The notes beneath the pieces are model-generated. The model made no database searches and was not told the DNA's origin. It was given only the letters and a program-made list of their open reading frames with translations. From Rubrimonas sp036770645 (GTDB lineage: Bacteria; Pseudomonadota; Alphaproteobacteria; Rhodobacterales; Rhodobacteraceae), in contig DAIPIU010000020.1 in NCBI GenBank assembly GCA_036770645.1, positions 1 to 45,147 on the forward strand: DNA of 45,147 nt, written 5' to 3'. A program made the position numbers and the translations under genes. Position 1 is the stretch's first letter, and every line of letters begins with the position of its first letter. This document shows positions 29,154 to 38,145 of this stretch, in pieces.

Positions 29154-29542
29154 CAGCCGATCCCCCGCGCCAGCGTCAGCCCCGTCCACAGCGCCCCGAC
29201 CGACAGGCCCGCGGAGGCGGCGACGTAGAGCGCCGCCCTAACGCCCTCGCCGCGCTCGATCAGCATGAGGGTGTCGAGCGAAAACGCCGAGAATGTGGTG
29301 AAGCCGCCCAGCAGCCCGGTCATCAGGACGGGCGCGAGCCGCGCCGACGCCCCGCCGCCGCGCTCGATCAGCAGCACGGCCGCGATGCCCATGGCGAAGC
29401 AGCCCAGCACATTCACGCCCAGCGTGCCCCAGGGGAAGCCCGGGCCGAAACTGCGCGCCGCCCAGGCCCCGAACAGCCAGCGCAGCGCCGCGCCGCATGC
29501 GCCGCCCGCGGCGACGGCGAAAAGGGTCGAGAGCTGGACCAT
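29153..29542 (-). CDS. crcB: Fluoride channel CrcB/Fluc
   Basis: A 129-residue membrane protein with four hydrophobic helices. The motifs GGACGAALRWLFG, WGTLGVNVLGCFAMG and GGFTTFSAFSLDT (with the channel phenylalanines) match the dual-topology Fluc family that exports fluoride. ATG 29542 puts the first helix at the N-terminus; the frame running further upstream is a shadow of the BLUF gene. No fluoride-riboswitch core was seen in the 95 bases upstream. Confidence 0.92.
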   Translation of the reverse strand: MVQLSTLFAVAAGGACGAALRWLFGAWAARSFGPGFPWGTLGVNVLGCFAMGIAAVLLIERGGGASARLAPVLMTGLLGGFTTFSAFSLDTLMLIERGEGVRAALYVAASAGLSVGALWTGLTLARGIG

Positions 29543-29637
29543 GCCGCAGCTTGGAGCCCAGCCCGCGGGCGACGTCAAGCGCGCCCCCCGGCTCGCCGCG
29601 TCGCGGCGCGGGTTGCGCCGCGGGCCGGGGCGCCGGG

Positions 29638-30159
29638 TCAGAAGGCCGGGGCGAATTCCGGCACCAGGCCCCGGGCGCGGTTGCGGGCGTAGAACTGGTG
29701 GAGGAAGATGCTGAAATCGCCGGTGAATCGCGGCCGGACCCGCGGCCCCTCGGCGTCGAAGCGGAAGAAGGCGTCGCCCGCCAGCGCCTCGGGGCCGATC
29801 TCGAAGCAGCCCATCGACCAATCGGCGAAGGCGCGCCGCAGGATGCGCTCGGTGGCGAGGCGGGTCACCCAGCGGTTGCGGGGGTCGCGCTCGATGGTCT
29901 CGAACATGCCCTCGACGGCCGCGCCCGGCCCCTCGAGGATCTGCAGGAAGTCGCCGTCGACATGCAGCAGCAGCCCGGTGATGCCGCGCCGGGCGTTGTT
30001 GGCCTGCGCCTTGCGCGCGATGTCGCCCAGCGCCGCGCGGTCGAGCCCCTCGGCCGCCCGACTGGCATAGGTGAGGCGCAGCAGGCGCGGATCGAGGTCG
30101 GACAGATCCAAGACAGGCAAACTCCGGCAAATGGGGAGAGGATGCCCGCCATGCTGCAT
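29638..30159 (-). CDS. BLUF-domain blue-light sensor protein
   Basis: A 173-residue protein that is essentially one FAD-binding BLUF domain (about residues 25-120) with a short C-terminal extension. Flavin-site residues are visible: Y31 in RLTYAS, N55 in AQANNARRGITGLLLH, Q73 in FLQILEGP, and W114 in FADWSMGCF. No enzymatic output domain is attached, so signalling would be through protein contact. ATG 30159 is the most upstream reasonable start; a slightly later start is possible because the first 25 residues are not conserved-looking. The htrA-like gene lies upstream on the same strand with a hairpin between. Confidence 0.9.
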   Translation of the reverse strand: MQHGGHPLPICRSLPVLDLSDLDPRLLRLTYASRAAEGLDRAALGDIARKAQANNARRGITGLLLHVDGDFLQILEGPGAAVEGMFETIERDPRNRWVTRLATERILRRAFADWSMGCFEIGPEALAGDAFFRFDAEGPRVRPRFTGDFSIFLHQFYARNRARGLVPEFAPAF

Positions 30160-30257
30160 TGCGGCGAGAGGGCCGTCCGCCGCTGCGGCGTCGAGTCGCC
30201 CCGTGGGCGTGCCGGGCCGACCTGCGGGACGGGGGGCGCGGGCGGCGCCGGTCTGGC

Positions 30258-30272
30258 AGGCCGGACTCCGGC

Positions 30273-30274
<2 letters not shown>
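30258..30274 (-). terminator. Hairpin at the end of the HtrA-like gene
   Basis: AGGCCGG and CCGGCCT form a perfect 7-base-pair stem around a 3-base loop. It overlaps the TAG stop of the protease gene at 30273-30275. It may end the protease transcript before the BLUF gene. No T-run is visible. Confidence 0.45.
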
Positions 30275-31376
<1,102 letters not shown>

Positions 31377-31438
31377 CGGCTGTCTCTCCCTCTCCGGCAT
31401 GGCCGCGAGGTAGGCGCTGCCGCCCGGGGATGAAAGGG

Positions 31439-32026
31439 TCACAGCGCCCGCAGCCACATCTGCATCGGGTGGTCGGTCTCCGCCGCCTCCCCCGCCTCGC
31501 GCCAGCGATAGGTCGCGACCGCCCCGGGCAGGGGCGCGTAGCCACGCCTGCGCCAGAACGCGTCGAGCGGGCTGTAGCCCGGCGGGCGGCGGGGATCGTC
31601 CGGCGCGCGGATCACGGCGCAGAAGCAGGCGACCCGCCGCCCCAGCGCCCGCCCATGCGCCTCGCGCGCGTCGAAGAAGGCATGTCCCAGCCCGCGGCCG
31701 CGATGCGAGTGCAGCAGCACCGATTCGCCGCAATAGAGCGCCTGCTCCGGCGCGTGCCCCGCCGCGGCCAGCGCGGCGGCGAATTCGGGAGCGTGATCCT
31801 CCATCGGCGCCGCGGTCGCTGCCCCGACGATGTCGGGGCCGTCCAGAGCCGCGACCACAAGCGCCCCGGGACTTGCCGCATAGCGGCGCAGATAGGCGCG
31901 CTCGTAGGCGTCGTCTCCGTCATAGAGGTAGGGCCAGTCGCGGAACACCGCGATGCGCAGGCGCGCGAGGTCGGGCAGCGCCGCCTCGAGCGCCGGGCCC
32001 GTCAGCGGCGCGACGCGCAGGCTCAT
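31439..32026 (-). CDS. GNAT-family N-acetyltransferase
   Basis: A 195-residue protein with the acetyl-CoA-binding motif R109-GRGLG114 in GESVLLHSHRGRGLGHAFFDARE and a preceding beta strand AALDGPDIVGAATAAPM. The C-terminal PLDAFWRRRGYAPLPG fits the GNAT fold. The acceptor is unknown. Its ATG overlaps the stop of the upstream NTF2-like gene as ATGA, so the two proteins are probably made together. Confidence 0.85.
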   Translation of the reverse strand: MSLRVAPLTGPALEAALPDLARLRIAVFRDWPYLYDGDDAYERAYLRRYAASPGALVVAALDGPDIVGAATAAPMEDHAPEFAAALAAAGHAPEQALYCGESVLLHSHRGRGLGHAFFDAREAHGRALGRRVACFCAVIRAPDDPRRPPGYSPLDAFWRRRGYAPLPGAVATYRWREAGEAAETDHPMQMWLRAL

Positions 32027-32424
32027 CCGCGGACCTGGGCCAGCCAGTCCTGCACGTTGTAGGCGGTGGCGATGCGGGTGATCCGGCCGTCGGCGACGCC
32101 GAGGAAGGCCCCGCCGCGCAGGACATAGGTCTGGCCACGCGCCGCGGGCATGCCTTCGTCGTCGTCCTTGTAGACGCCATGGATCATGAAGCTCGCCGCC
32201 GCATGGGCGCCGGTCGCGTCGGTCATCACCACCAGTTCCGACAGCTGCTCGGAATAGCAGCGGTCCATGCGCAGCAGGAAGTCGCGGAAGGCCGGCTTGC
32301 CGATCCGCTGGGTGCCCTGGTTCGGCAGGTGCAGCAGCGTGTCGGCGACGCAATCCAGCATCGCGTCGAAATCCCGGGCGTTGAACGCCCCGTAATAGCG
32401 GCGGATCAGCAGTTCGACGTCCAT
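32023..32424 (-). CDS. NTF2/SnoaL-like (ketosteroid isomerase-related) protein
   Basis: A 133-residue cone-shaped alpha+beta-barrel protein. The pattern IRRYYGAFNARDFDAMLDCVADTLLHLPNQG, the FRDFLLRMDRCYSEQLSELVVM helix-strand and the C-terminal ITRIATAYNVQDWLAQV match SnoaL-like/ketosteroid-isomerase-related families. No catalytic residues can be assigned. It is translationally coupled to the GNAT gene. A strong terminator hairpin at 32481-32511 separates it from the phasin-like gene upstream. Confidence 0.82.
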   Translation of the reverse strand: MDVELLIRRYYGAFNARDFDAMLDCVADTLLHLPNQGTQRIGKPAFRDFLLRMDRCYSEQLSELVVMTDATGAHAAASFMIHGVYKDDDEGMPAARGQTYVLRGGAFLGVADGRITRIATAYNVQDWLAQVRG

Positions 32425-32480
32425 GGCGGCCCCTCCGTGAGATGGCGCGAGCCTAGGCGCAGCGGACGCCGGGTCAACCG

Positions 32481-32511
32481 GGCGGGGCCGCCGGGCGCAT
32501 GCGGCCCCGCC
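32481..32511 (-). terminator. Terminator after the PHB depolymerase/phasin-like pair
   Basis: GGCGGGGCCGC at 32481-32491 and GCGGCCCCGCC at 32501-32511 form a perfect 11-base-pair stem with a 9-base loop. It lies about 50 bases beyond the stop of the phasin-like gene on the minus strand. There is no long T-run. Confidence 0.6.
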
Positions 32512-32560
32512 GAGACGGGAGCGGCCCGGGCCCGCATGCCGCGAACGGGCGGACCGGCCG

Positions 32561-32950
32561 TCAGCCCTCGCCGAGCCGCCTGTCCAGCCAGTATCCATAA
32601 CTGACCGCCACGTTCTCGGTCAGCGTCACCGCGGCGGCGATCTGGTCGGCGGCGAGCTTCTGCGCCCGCACCGCCGTGTTCATGCCGTGCTCGGCATAGA
32701 TCGGCAGCGTCCGGGCCTCGTCGATCGCTGCGGCATAGGCCGCCCAGTCGCGCCATTGCGCGATCCAGTCCCGCTGCATCGCCGCGAGGCGGTCGGCCGT
32801 GGCGCGGCCCAGCGCAACGAGCTCCCCCGCCACCTCCGGCGTCGGCCGCGACAGCGCAAGGCGCGCGCTCTTGCCCCACAGATCGGCCGCGCGCCGGGCA
32901 TGCGCCTGCGACAGCGCCGGCAGGGCGGGGGGTTTCCCGTGCATGATCAT
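32561..32950 (-). CDS. Phasin-like small helical protein
   Basis: A 129-residue protein that is nearly all amphipathic helix (for example RAADLWGKSARLALSRPTPEVAGELVALGRATADRLAAMQRDWIAQW), with many Ala, Arg and Trp residues and no signal peptide. Phasin assignment rests on this composition, its size and its place right after a PHB depolymerase gene; motif support is weak. ATG 32950 or 32944 is likely: the gagggag in the overlapping depolymerase 3' end serves as ribosome binding site. The reading frame starts within a few bases of the upstream stop, so translation is coupled. Confidence 0.6.
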   Translation of the reverse strand: MIMHGKPPALPALSQAHARRAADLWGKSARLALSRPTPEVAGELVALGRATADRLAAMQRDWIAQWRDWAAYAAAIDEARTLPIYAEHGMNTAVRAQKLAADQIAAAVTLTENVAVSYGYWLDRRLGEG

Positions 32951-32955
32951 CTCCC

Positions 32956-34008
32956 TCATCCTTCCGACAGCCGGTCCAGCATCGCCGCGATGGCGCGGAT
33001 CTGCCGCGCGTCCCGCGTATAGTAGTCGGGCGCCGCCGGATCGTCGCCCGTGTATCCCCACCAGTCCCAGCAGCCGTCGGGGTTCTGCAGGATCGCGTCG
33101 TCGGTGCCGCCCACCTGGGGAAAGAGCAGCAGCAGGCCGTTGGCTTCCGCCATCTCGAGATAGCCGGTGCGCGTCATGTAGCGCGCGCCGAACGGAGGCT
33201 CGTCGCGGTTGCGCAGACCGCCGAGGAAATCGCGGTACTCGAAGCCCTGCTTGCATCCGTGCAACACGACGTGCACGCCGCGCGCCGTCGCCCCGGATGC
33301 GACGGCCGAGGGCACATAGACATAGCCGAAGCGGGACAGGCCGGCCCCGTCCGGCGCGTCCGCGACGAATTCGGATTGCGGGAAGAGCCGCAGTTCGCCG
33401 CGCGGCGCGGTCGGATCGACCAGATCCGGATAGATGTGGCGGAGTATGTCATGCGACTGCATGAAACCGCCATAGTTGATGTAGGGAGGTCGGTTCGCGG
33501 ACAGCGGAATCGTGTCGTCGGGATTGGACGTGATCAGGCAATGGCCTGCATCGATGTTGTCGACGAACTTGAGCGCTTCGCCCGTGACGCCGAGCTTTTC
33601 GTAGAACTCGCGGGTCCGGCGGACCACGAACTGGTTGACGACCATGTCCGAGCGGCCCGTGAAGACATAGACGCGCTGCCGGGCGACATGGCGCAGATCG
33701 TCGATGCGGGGGGTGCGCCGCGCGAGCGCCACCAACCCGTCCGCATCCGGCGCGGTGAACGCGGTGAGCGGGGTCATCGCGACATAGAGCGAGTTCAGGA
33801 TGCAGGACATCGACGGGTTGGGCGCGGCGCGCGGAAAGGTCTCGGCGCTGCGATAGGGGCCGCCGGCCACGACGCCGGCCCCGACGAAGCGCGAGGAATG
33901 GGCTATGGACATCTGCACCGTCATGAAGGCCCCGGAGGACAGGCCCGAAATCGAGTGTTCGCCGTTGGTCCGGAAACGCGGCAGGGCCGGCGCGTCTGTC
34001 AGCGTCAT
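32956..34008 (-). CDS. Short-chain-length PHA (PHB) depolymerase, catalytic domain type 2
   Basis: A 350-residue alpha/beta hydrolase. The lipase box G22-LSSG26 (nucleophile S24) lies near the N-terminus and the oxyanion segment VVLHGCKQGFEYRDF near residue 250. This order, box before oxyanion hole, defines catalytic domain type 2 of extracellular PHB depolymerases. Putative charge-relay residues lie in TGRSDMVVN and DAGHC. No signal peptide is visible from ATG 34008, and no start codon upstream adds one, so the enzyme may be cytoplasmic or exported by another route. A phasin-like gene follows immediately, which points to intracellular granule metabolism. Confidence 0.85.
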   Translation of the reverse strand: MTLTDAPALPRFRTNGEHSISGLSSGAFMTVQMSIAHSSRFVGAGVVAGGPYRSAETFPRAAPNPSMSCILNSLYVAMTPLTAFTAPDADGLVALARRTPRIDDLRHVARQRVYVFTGRSDMVVNQFVVRRTREFYEKLGVTGEALKFVDNIDAGHCLITSNPDDTIPLSANRPPYINYGGFMQSHDILRHIYPDLVDPTAPRGELRLFPQSEFVADAPDGAGLSRFGYVYVPSAVASGATARGVHVVLHGCKQGFEYRDFLGGLRNRDEPPFGARYMTRTGYLEMAEANGLLLLFPQVGGTDDAILQNPDGCWDWWGYTGDDPAAPDYYTRDARQIRAIAAMLDRLSEG

Positions 34009-34308
34009 TGTGGCCTCGCTCCTGTCGATCCGCGCGCGGGGCGGCGATCCTGCTGCCGATGGGCCGGCCGCATACTGCAGTGCAACATGAATGCGTGCCG
34101 AGCCGGGCGGCGTCGGCGGGTCGCGCGGAAGAATGCCCGCTTGTGTTGCAGTAGGGCCGAATGCCGCAACCGGCGCGTGCCGTCCCCCGACGCGGCGCGG
34201 GGCGCGAGGGCTCGGCGCGTCCGCGGCGCGCGGGGGGGCGCCGGTCCATGCCGGCGGCTCGGCGCCGCCATCCGCGCCGTCGCGCGCGATGCGGCGGCGG
34301 CTCGCGGG
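34009..34308. promoter_or_regulatory. Intergenic region upstream of the PHB depolymerase
   Basis: No gene is supported in these 300 bases. Bases 34075-34085 read CTGCAGTGCAA, one base off the CTGC-N3-GCAG type of site that I recall for the PHA regulator PhaR, 67 bases before the depolymerase ATG. A related TGTTGCAGTA is at about 34144-34153. An inverted repeat GGCGCCG (34237-34243) with CGGCGCC (34260-34266) may end the murI transcript. The depolymerase ribosome binding site is an AGGAG about 11 bases before its ATG. Confidence 0.4.
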
Positions 34309-35178
34309 TCAGGCGCCCGGCAGCGCGGTCGGCCCAAGCGCCTCGAAGGCGAGCGGCGCGCCCCAGAACGCCTCCGCCAGCGGGTTGCGCGCCGCCGGCC
34401 CGGTGGTCAGGAACCGCCGCCGGCCCGTCCCGCCCGCCGCGTATTCGGGCCGCCGCGCGAGATAGTCGGACAGCGCCGCGGCGGTGGCGGCGGGCTGGTG
34501 GATAAGCGGCACGCCCGGCGGCAGCGCGTCGCGGAACATGTCCGCCACGATCTCGTAATGCGTGCAGCCCAGCAGCGCGGCGTCGGGCCGACGGTCCAGC
34601 CGGTCGAGCAGGGCGCGGACATGGGCGCGCACGGTCGCCGCGAGCAGCGGCTCCGGCGCGCCGGCCTCGATCAGCCCGGCGAGTTCGGGGCAGGGCTCGG
34701 CCACGATGCGCATGTCGGGGCGGCGCTTGCCGAGTTCCGTCTCGTAGACCGCGCTGCGGGCCGTGGCGGCGGTGCAGAACAGCGCCAGACTGCGCTCGGG
34801 CGCGGCTGGGTCGCGCGGCAGGCCCGGATGGCTCCAGGGCAGGCCGGTCGCGGCCTCGATCGTGGGCGCGACGATCCCAAGCACGTTCAGCGGCCCCGCC
34901 GCGGCCGCGCGCAGGCCCGGCAGCCAGCCCTGCTGCAGCTGCCGCAGCGCGATGGCGGAGGCCGTGTTGCAGCCCAGCACGACCAGCCGCGCCCCTTCCG
35001 CGAACAGCCGCGCGCAGCCGCGCCGGGTGAGGTCCACGATGTCCTCGCCCTCGCGGGGGCCGTATGGGGCGTGCGCCTGATCGGCGAGGTAGATCAGGTC
35101 CGCACGGGGCAGGGCCGCGGCCACGGCGCGGTGCACCGTCAGCCCGCCCACGCCGCTGTCGAACACCCCGATGGCCAT
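34309..35178 (-). CDS. murI: Glutamate racemase MurI
   Basis: A 289-residue cofactor-independent racemase making D-glutamate for peptidoglycan. The two catalytic cysteines are C70 in LGCNTAS and C205 in LGCTHYE, with D7-S8 in GVFDSGVGG and H207. ATG 35178 gives the correct N-terminus MAIGVFDSG; the longer frame upstream is a shadow. It stands alone, divergent from the VOC gene. Confidence 0.93.
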   Translation of the reverse strand: MAIGVFDSGVGGLTVHRAVAAALPRADLIYLADQAHAPYGPREGEDIVDLTRRGCARLFAEGARLVVLGCNTASAIALRQLQQGWLPGLRAAAAGPLNVLGIVAPTIEAATGLPWSHPGLPRDPAAPERSLALFCTAATARSAVYETELGKRRPDMRIVAEPCPELAGLIEAGAPEPLLAATVRAHVRALLDRLDRRPDAALLGCTHYEIVADMFRDALPPGVPLIHQPAATAAALSDYLARRPEYAAGGTGRRRFLTTGPAARNPLAEAFWGAPLAFEALGPTALPGA

Positions 35179-35322
35179 GGCCGGGGGGCGTAGCGGGGCC
35201 GGGGGCGCCGGGCAAGGGGCCACGGCCTTGCGGCGCGCGCGCCCGAAACGCGCTATGGTCGCGCGGCGCGCGGGTCCGCTGCGGCCCGGGCGCCCACCAC
35301 AGAATACAAGGGAGGACCACCG

Positions 35323-35700
35323 ATGATCGCCTTCACCATGATCGGCACGAATGACCTCACGCGCGCCGCGGCGTTCTACGACGCGCTGATCGCCGAGATG
35401 GGCGGCAAGCGCGCCGTCGACCTCGGCGATGCCATCCTCTACGCGGGGCCGGACGGCGGCCCGCTGTTCTCGATCACCCAGCCCGCGGACGGCAAGCCGG
35501 CCTCGGTCGGCAACGGCACCATGGTGGCGCTGGCCGCCCCCGACGACGCCAGCATCGACCGCTGGCACGCCAAGGCGCTGGCGCTGGGGGCCGAGAACGG
35601 CGGCGATCCGGGCGCGCGCACCCGGGGGCCGCTGAAGTTCTACGCCGCCTACTTCCGCGATCCCGACGGCAACAAGCTGAACTTCTTCCGCCTGCACTGA
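35323..35700 (+). CDS. VOC (glyoxalase/bleomycin-resistance) family protein
   Basis: A 125-residue protein of two beta-alpha-beta-beta-beta modules. TMIGTNDLTRAAAFYDALIAEMGGKR begins the first module, and AAYFRDPDGNKLNFF closes the second. Members bind metals and do very different chemistry, so no reaction is assigned. GGAGGACC lies just before the ATG. A strong hairpin follows seven bases after the stop, so it appears to be a single-gene unit. Confidence 0.88.
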   Translation: MIAFTMIGTNDLTRAAAFYDALIAEMGGKRAVDLGDAILYAGPDGGPLFSITQPADGKPASVGNGTMVALAAPDDASIDRWHAKALALGAENGGDPGARTRGPLKFYAAYFRDPDGNKLNFFRLH

Positions 35701-35706
35701 CGCCCC

Positions 35707-35741
35707 GGGGCGGGCGGGCCGGTTCGGCCGGCCCCCGCCCC
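35707..35741 (+). terminator. Strong hairpin terminator after the VOC gene
   Basis: GGGGCGG (35707-35713) and, after a GC bulge, GGGCCGG (35716-35722) pair with CCGGCCC (35728-35734) and CCGCCCC (35735-35741) around a TTCGG loop. This gives 14 GC base pairs six bases after the stop. Only a short GATT follows. Confidence 0.65.
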
Positions 35742-35826
35742 GATTCCCGGCGCGGGCGCACGCGCTGGCCGGGCACCGGCCGGCGCCCTATGGTCGCGGG
35801 GAACGCCCTGCCCGGATGCCCCGCCG

Positions 35827-37119
35827 ATGCCCCAGCGCCTTTCGCACGACCAGCCCGATTTCGAGGCGCGCTTCGCCGCCCTGCTGGGCATGAAGCGCGA
35901 GGCCTCCAACGATGTCGACGCCGAGGCCGCCGCCATCATCGCCACGGTGCGCGCGGGCGGCGCGGCGGCGGTGGCGGACCTCACCGTGCGCTTCGACCGC
36001 TTCGCGGCGACGGCCGACAGCCTCGCCTTCACCGAAGCGGAGATCGACGCCGCCTGCGCCACGGTGCCGGAGGCGCAGGCGCGGGCGCTGGCGCTGGCCG
36101 CCGCGCGCATCCGCGCCTTCCACGACCGCCAGATCCCGGAGGACGCCTGGTGGACCGACGAGACCGGCGCGGGGCTCGGCTGGCGCTGGACCCCGGTCGA
36201 CGCCGCGGGGCTCTATGTGCCCGGGGGCCTCGCCTCCTACCCGTCCTCGGTGCTGATGAACGCCATTCCCGCGCGGGTCGCGGGCGTGGAGCGGATCGTG
36301 ATGTGCGCGCCCACGCCGGACGGCATCGCCAACCCGCTGGTGCTGATGGCGGCGCGGCTGGCGGGCGTGCAGGCGGTGTTCCGCGTCGGCGGCGCGCAGG
36401 CCATCGCCGCCATGGCCTATGGCGCCGACCCGATCCCGGCGGTGGACAAGATCGTGGGCCCCGGCAACGCCTGGGTGGCGGCGGCCAAGCGGCGGGTGTT
36501 CGGCCATGTCGGCATCGACAGCATCGCCGGCCCGTCCGAAGTGGTGGTGATCGCGGACGGCGCGCAGAACCCGGACTGGGCCGCGGCCGACCTGATGGCG
36601 CAGGCCGAGCATGACGCCAGCGCCCAGTCGATCCTGATCACGGACGACGCGGCTTTCGCAGCCGAAGTCGGGCGCGCGGTGGAGCGCCTGCTGCAGCGCC
36701 TGCCGCGCACGGAGATCGCGGGCGTGAGCTGGCGCGACAACGGCGCGCTGATCGTGGCGCGCGACCTCGACCACGCCGCCGCCCTGTCGGACCGCCTGGC
36801 GCCCGAGCACCTGCAGCTCTGCGTCGCCGACCCGCGCGGGCTGGCGGCCAAGCTGCGCCATGCCGGGGCGATCTTCCTCGGCGCGCACACGCCCGAGGCC
36901 ATCGGCGACTATGTGGGCGGCCCCAACCATGTGCTGCCGACCGCGCGCTCGGCGCGCTTCGCCTCGGGGCTGTCGGTGCTCGACTTCATGAAGCGCACGA
37001 CGCTGGCGGAGGTGCCGCCCGCGGCGCTGGCCGCCATCGGCCCCGCGGCCGAGACGCTGGCCGCGGCCGAAGGGCTGCACGCGCACGGCCTGTCGGTCGC
37101 CCTGCGGCGGGGGGCCTGA
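35827..37119 (+). CDS. hisD: Histidinol dehydrogenase HisD
   Basis: A 430-residue NAD- and zinc-dependent enzyme catalysing the last two steps of histidine synthesis. Diagnostic segments are GLYVPGG (about residue 137), IPARVAGVERIVMCAPTPDG, VFRVGGAQAIAAMAYG, DKIVGPGNAWVAAAKR, GIDSIAGPSEVVVIAD, QAEHDASAQSILIT and the C-terminal NHVLPTARSARFASGL. Full length. The UPF0262 gene follows after four bases and the phosphatase after that, an order I recall from many Rhodobacteraceae; other his genes are not in the window. Confidence 0.96.
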   Translation: MPQRLSHDQPDFEARFAALLGMKREASNDVDAEAAAIIATVRAGGAAAVADLTVRFDRFAATADSLAFTEAEIDAACATVPEAQARALALAAARIRAFHDRQIPEDAWWTDETGAGLGWRWTPVDAAGLYVPGGLASYPSSVLMNAIPARVAGVERIVMCAPTPDGIANPLVLMAARLAGVQAVFRVGGAQAIAAMAYGADPIPAVDKIVGPGNAWVAAAKRRVFGHVGIDSIAGPSEVVVIADGAQNPDWAAADLMAQAEHDASAQSILITDDAAFAAEVGRAVERLLQRLPRTEIAGVSWRDNGALIVARDLDHAAALSDRLAPEHLQLCVADPRGLAAKLRHAGAIFLGAHTPEAIGDYVGGPNHVLPTARSARFASGLSVLDFMKRTTLAEVPPAALAAIGPAAETLAAAEGLHAHGLSVALRRGA

Positions 37120-37123
37120 GCCG

Positions 37124-37618
37124 GTGCCCGACAAGCCGCGCGACCGCCTGATCGCCCTGCGCCTCGACGACAGCGGCCTGCCCCCGCCCACGCCCGAGAT
37201 CGAGCAGGAGCGGCGCGTGGCGATCTTCGACCTTCTCGAGGAGAACGTGTTCGCCCTGCCGCCGCGGGGCGATGCGCCGCCGCCGCCCGGCCCCTACCGG
37301 CTCGACCTGTCGGTGCGCGACCGGCGGCTGGTGTTCGAAGTGGCGACCGAGGACGGCGCGCCGGCCCATGCCTTCCACCTGTCGCTGTCGCCCTTCCGCG
37401 AGGTCATCAAGGACTATTTCGCCATTTGCGCCAGCTATTTCGACGCCGTGAAGCGCCTTCCGCCGGCGCAGATCGAGGCCATCGACATGGGCCGGCGCGG
37501 CATCCACGACGAAGGCTCGCGCCTGCTGGCGGACCGGCTGAGGGGCAAGGTCGAGACCGACCACGCCACGGCGCGGCGCCTGTTCACCCTCGTCTGCGTC
37601 CTGCATTTCAAGGGCTGA
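37124..37618 (+). CDS. UPF0262 family protein
   Basis: A 164-residue conserved alphaproteobacterial protein of unknown function, starting at GTG 37124. RLIALRLDDSGLPPPTPEIEQERRVAIFDLLEENVF and the HLSLSPFREVIKDYFAICASYFDAVKRLPPAQIEAIDMGRRGIHDEGS segment are the family hallmark. It lies between hisD and the phosphatase and is probably co-transcribed. Its conserved position beside hisD is the only functional clue. Confidence 0.9.
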   Translation: MPDKPRDRLIALRLDDSGLPPPTPEIEQERRVAIFDLLEENVFALPPRGDAPPPPGPYRLDLSVRDRRLVFEVATEDGAPAHAFHLSLSPFREVIKDYFAICASYFDAVKRLPPAQIEAIDMGRRGIHDEGSRLLADRLRGKVETDHATARRLFTLVCVLHFKG

Positions 37619-37631
37619 AGGGGGGCGGGCC

Positions 37632-38078
37632 ATGCCGTTGCCCGGGGCCACGCTGTTCGCCTGCGACTGGAACGCGGTGCGCTCGCCGATGGCCGAGGGC
37701 ATCGCCAAGAAGATGCTGGGACGCCGGGTGTTCCTGCAATCGGCCGGGGCGCGCGGCCTCATGCCGCTCGACCCCTTCGCGGTCGAGGTGTGCCGCGAGA
37801 TCGGCGTCGACATCGCCGGCCACCGCCAGCACGATTTCGACGGCATGCAGCAATGGGGCGACGACCTCGCCCAGTTCGACCTGATCGTGGCGCTGTCGCC
37901 CGGGGCGCAGCGCCGCGCGCGGGAGGTGTCGGGGCGCGCCCACACCGACGTCGAATACTGGCCCACGCTCGACCCGACCGATCTCGGCGACACGCGCGAG
38001 CAGAAGCTGGCGGCCTATCGCCAGGCCCGAGACCAGCTCCGAGAGCGGATCATGACCCGTTTCGGACTGATGCTCTGA
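37632..38078 (+). CDS. Low-molecular-weight protein-tyrosine phosphatase
   Basis: A 148-residue phosphatase-fold protein. The phosphate-binding loop is C11-DWNAVR17-S, which keeps the essential C-x5-R. The position usually held by a second cysteine (CxxNxCRSP) is a valine here, as in other Rhodobacterales homologues I recall. The general-acid loop is the DPTD around residues 114-117. It could act on tyrosine-phosphorylated proteins or be related to arsenate-reductase-like enzymes. It ends the hisD-UPF0262 unit; a perfect inverted repeat follows. Confidence 0.85.
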   Translation: MPLPGATLFACDWNAVRSPMAEGIAKKMLGRRVFLQSAGARGLMPLDPFAVEVCREIGVDIAGHRQHDFDGMQQWGDDLAQFDLIVALSPGAQRRAREVSGRAHTDVEYWPTLDPTDLGDTREQKLAAYRQARDQLRERIMTRFGLML

Positions 38079-38091
38079 CGCGCCGCCAGCG

Positions 38092-38128
38092 TCGCGCGCA
38101 GCGGGGCCGCGCCGTCGCCTGCGCGCGA
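38092..38128. terminator. Bidirectional terminator candidate between phosphatase and stress-protein genes
   Basis: TCGCGCGCAG at 38092-38101 and CTGCGCGCGA at 38119-38128 make a perfect 10-base-pair stem with a 17-base loop. It lies midway between convergent stops at 38078 and 38146. No T-run is seen on either strand. Confidence 0.6.
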
Positions 38129-38145
38129 TGCGTCGCCCGCGCGCC

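Noticed and set aside
29543..29637. Fluoride riboswitch upstream of crcB
   Set aside because: The conserved fluoride-aptamer core was not found in these bases.
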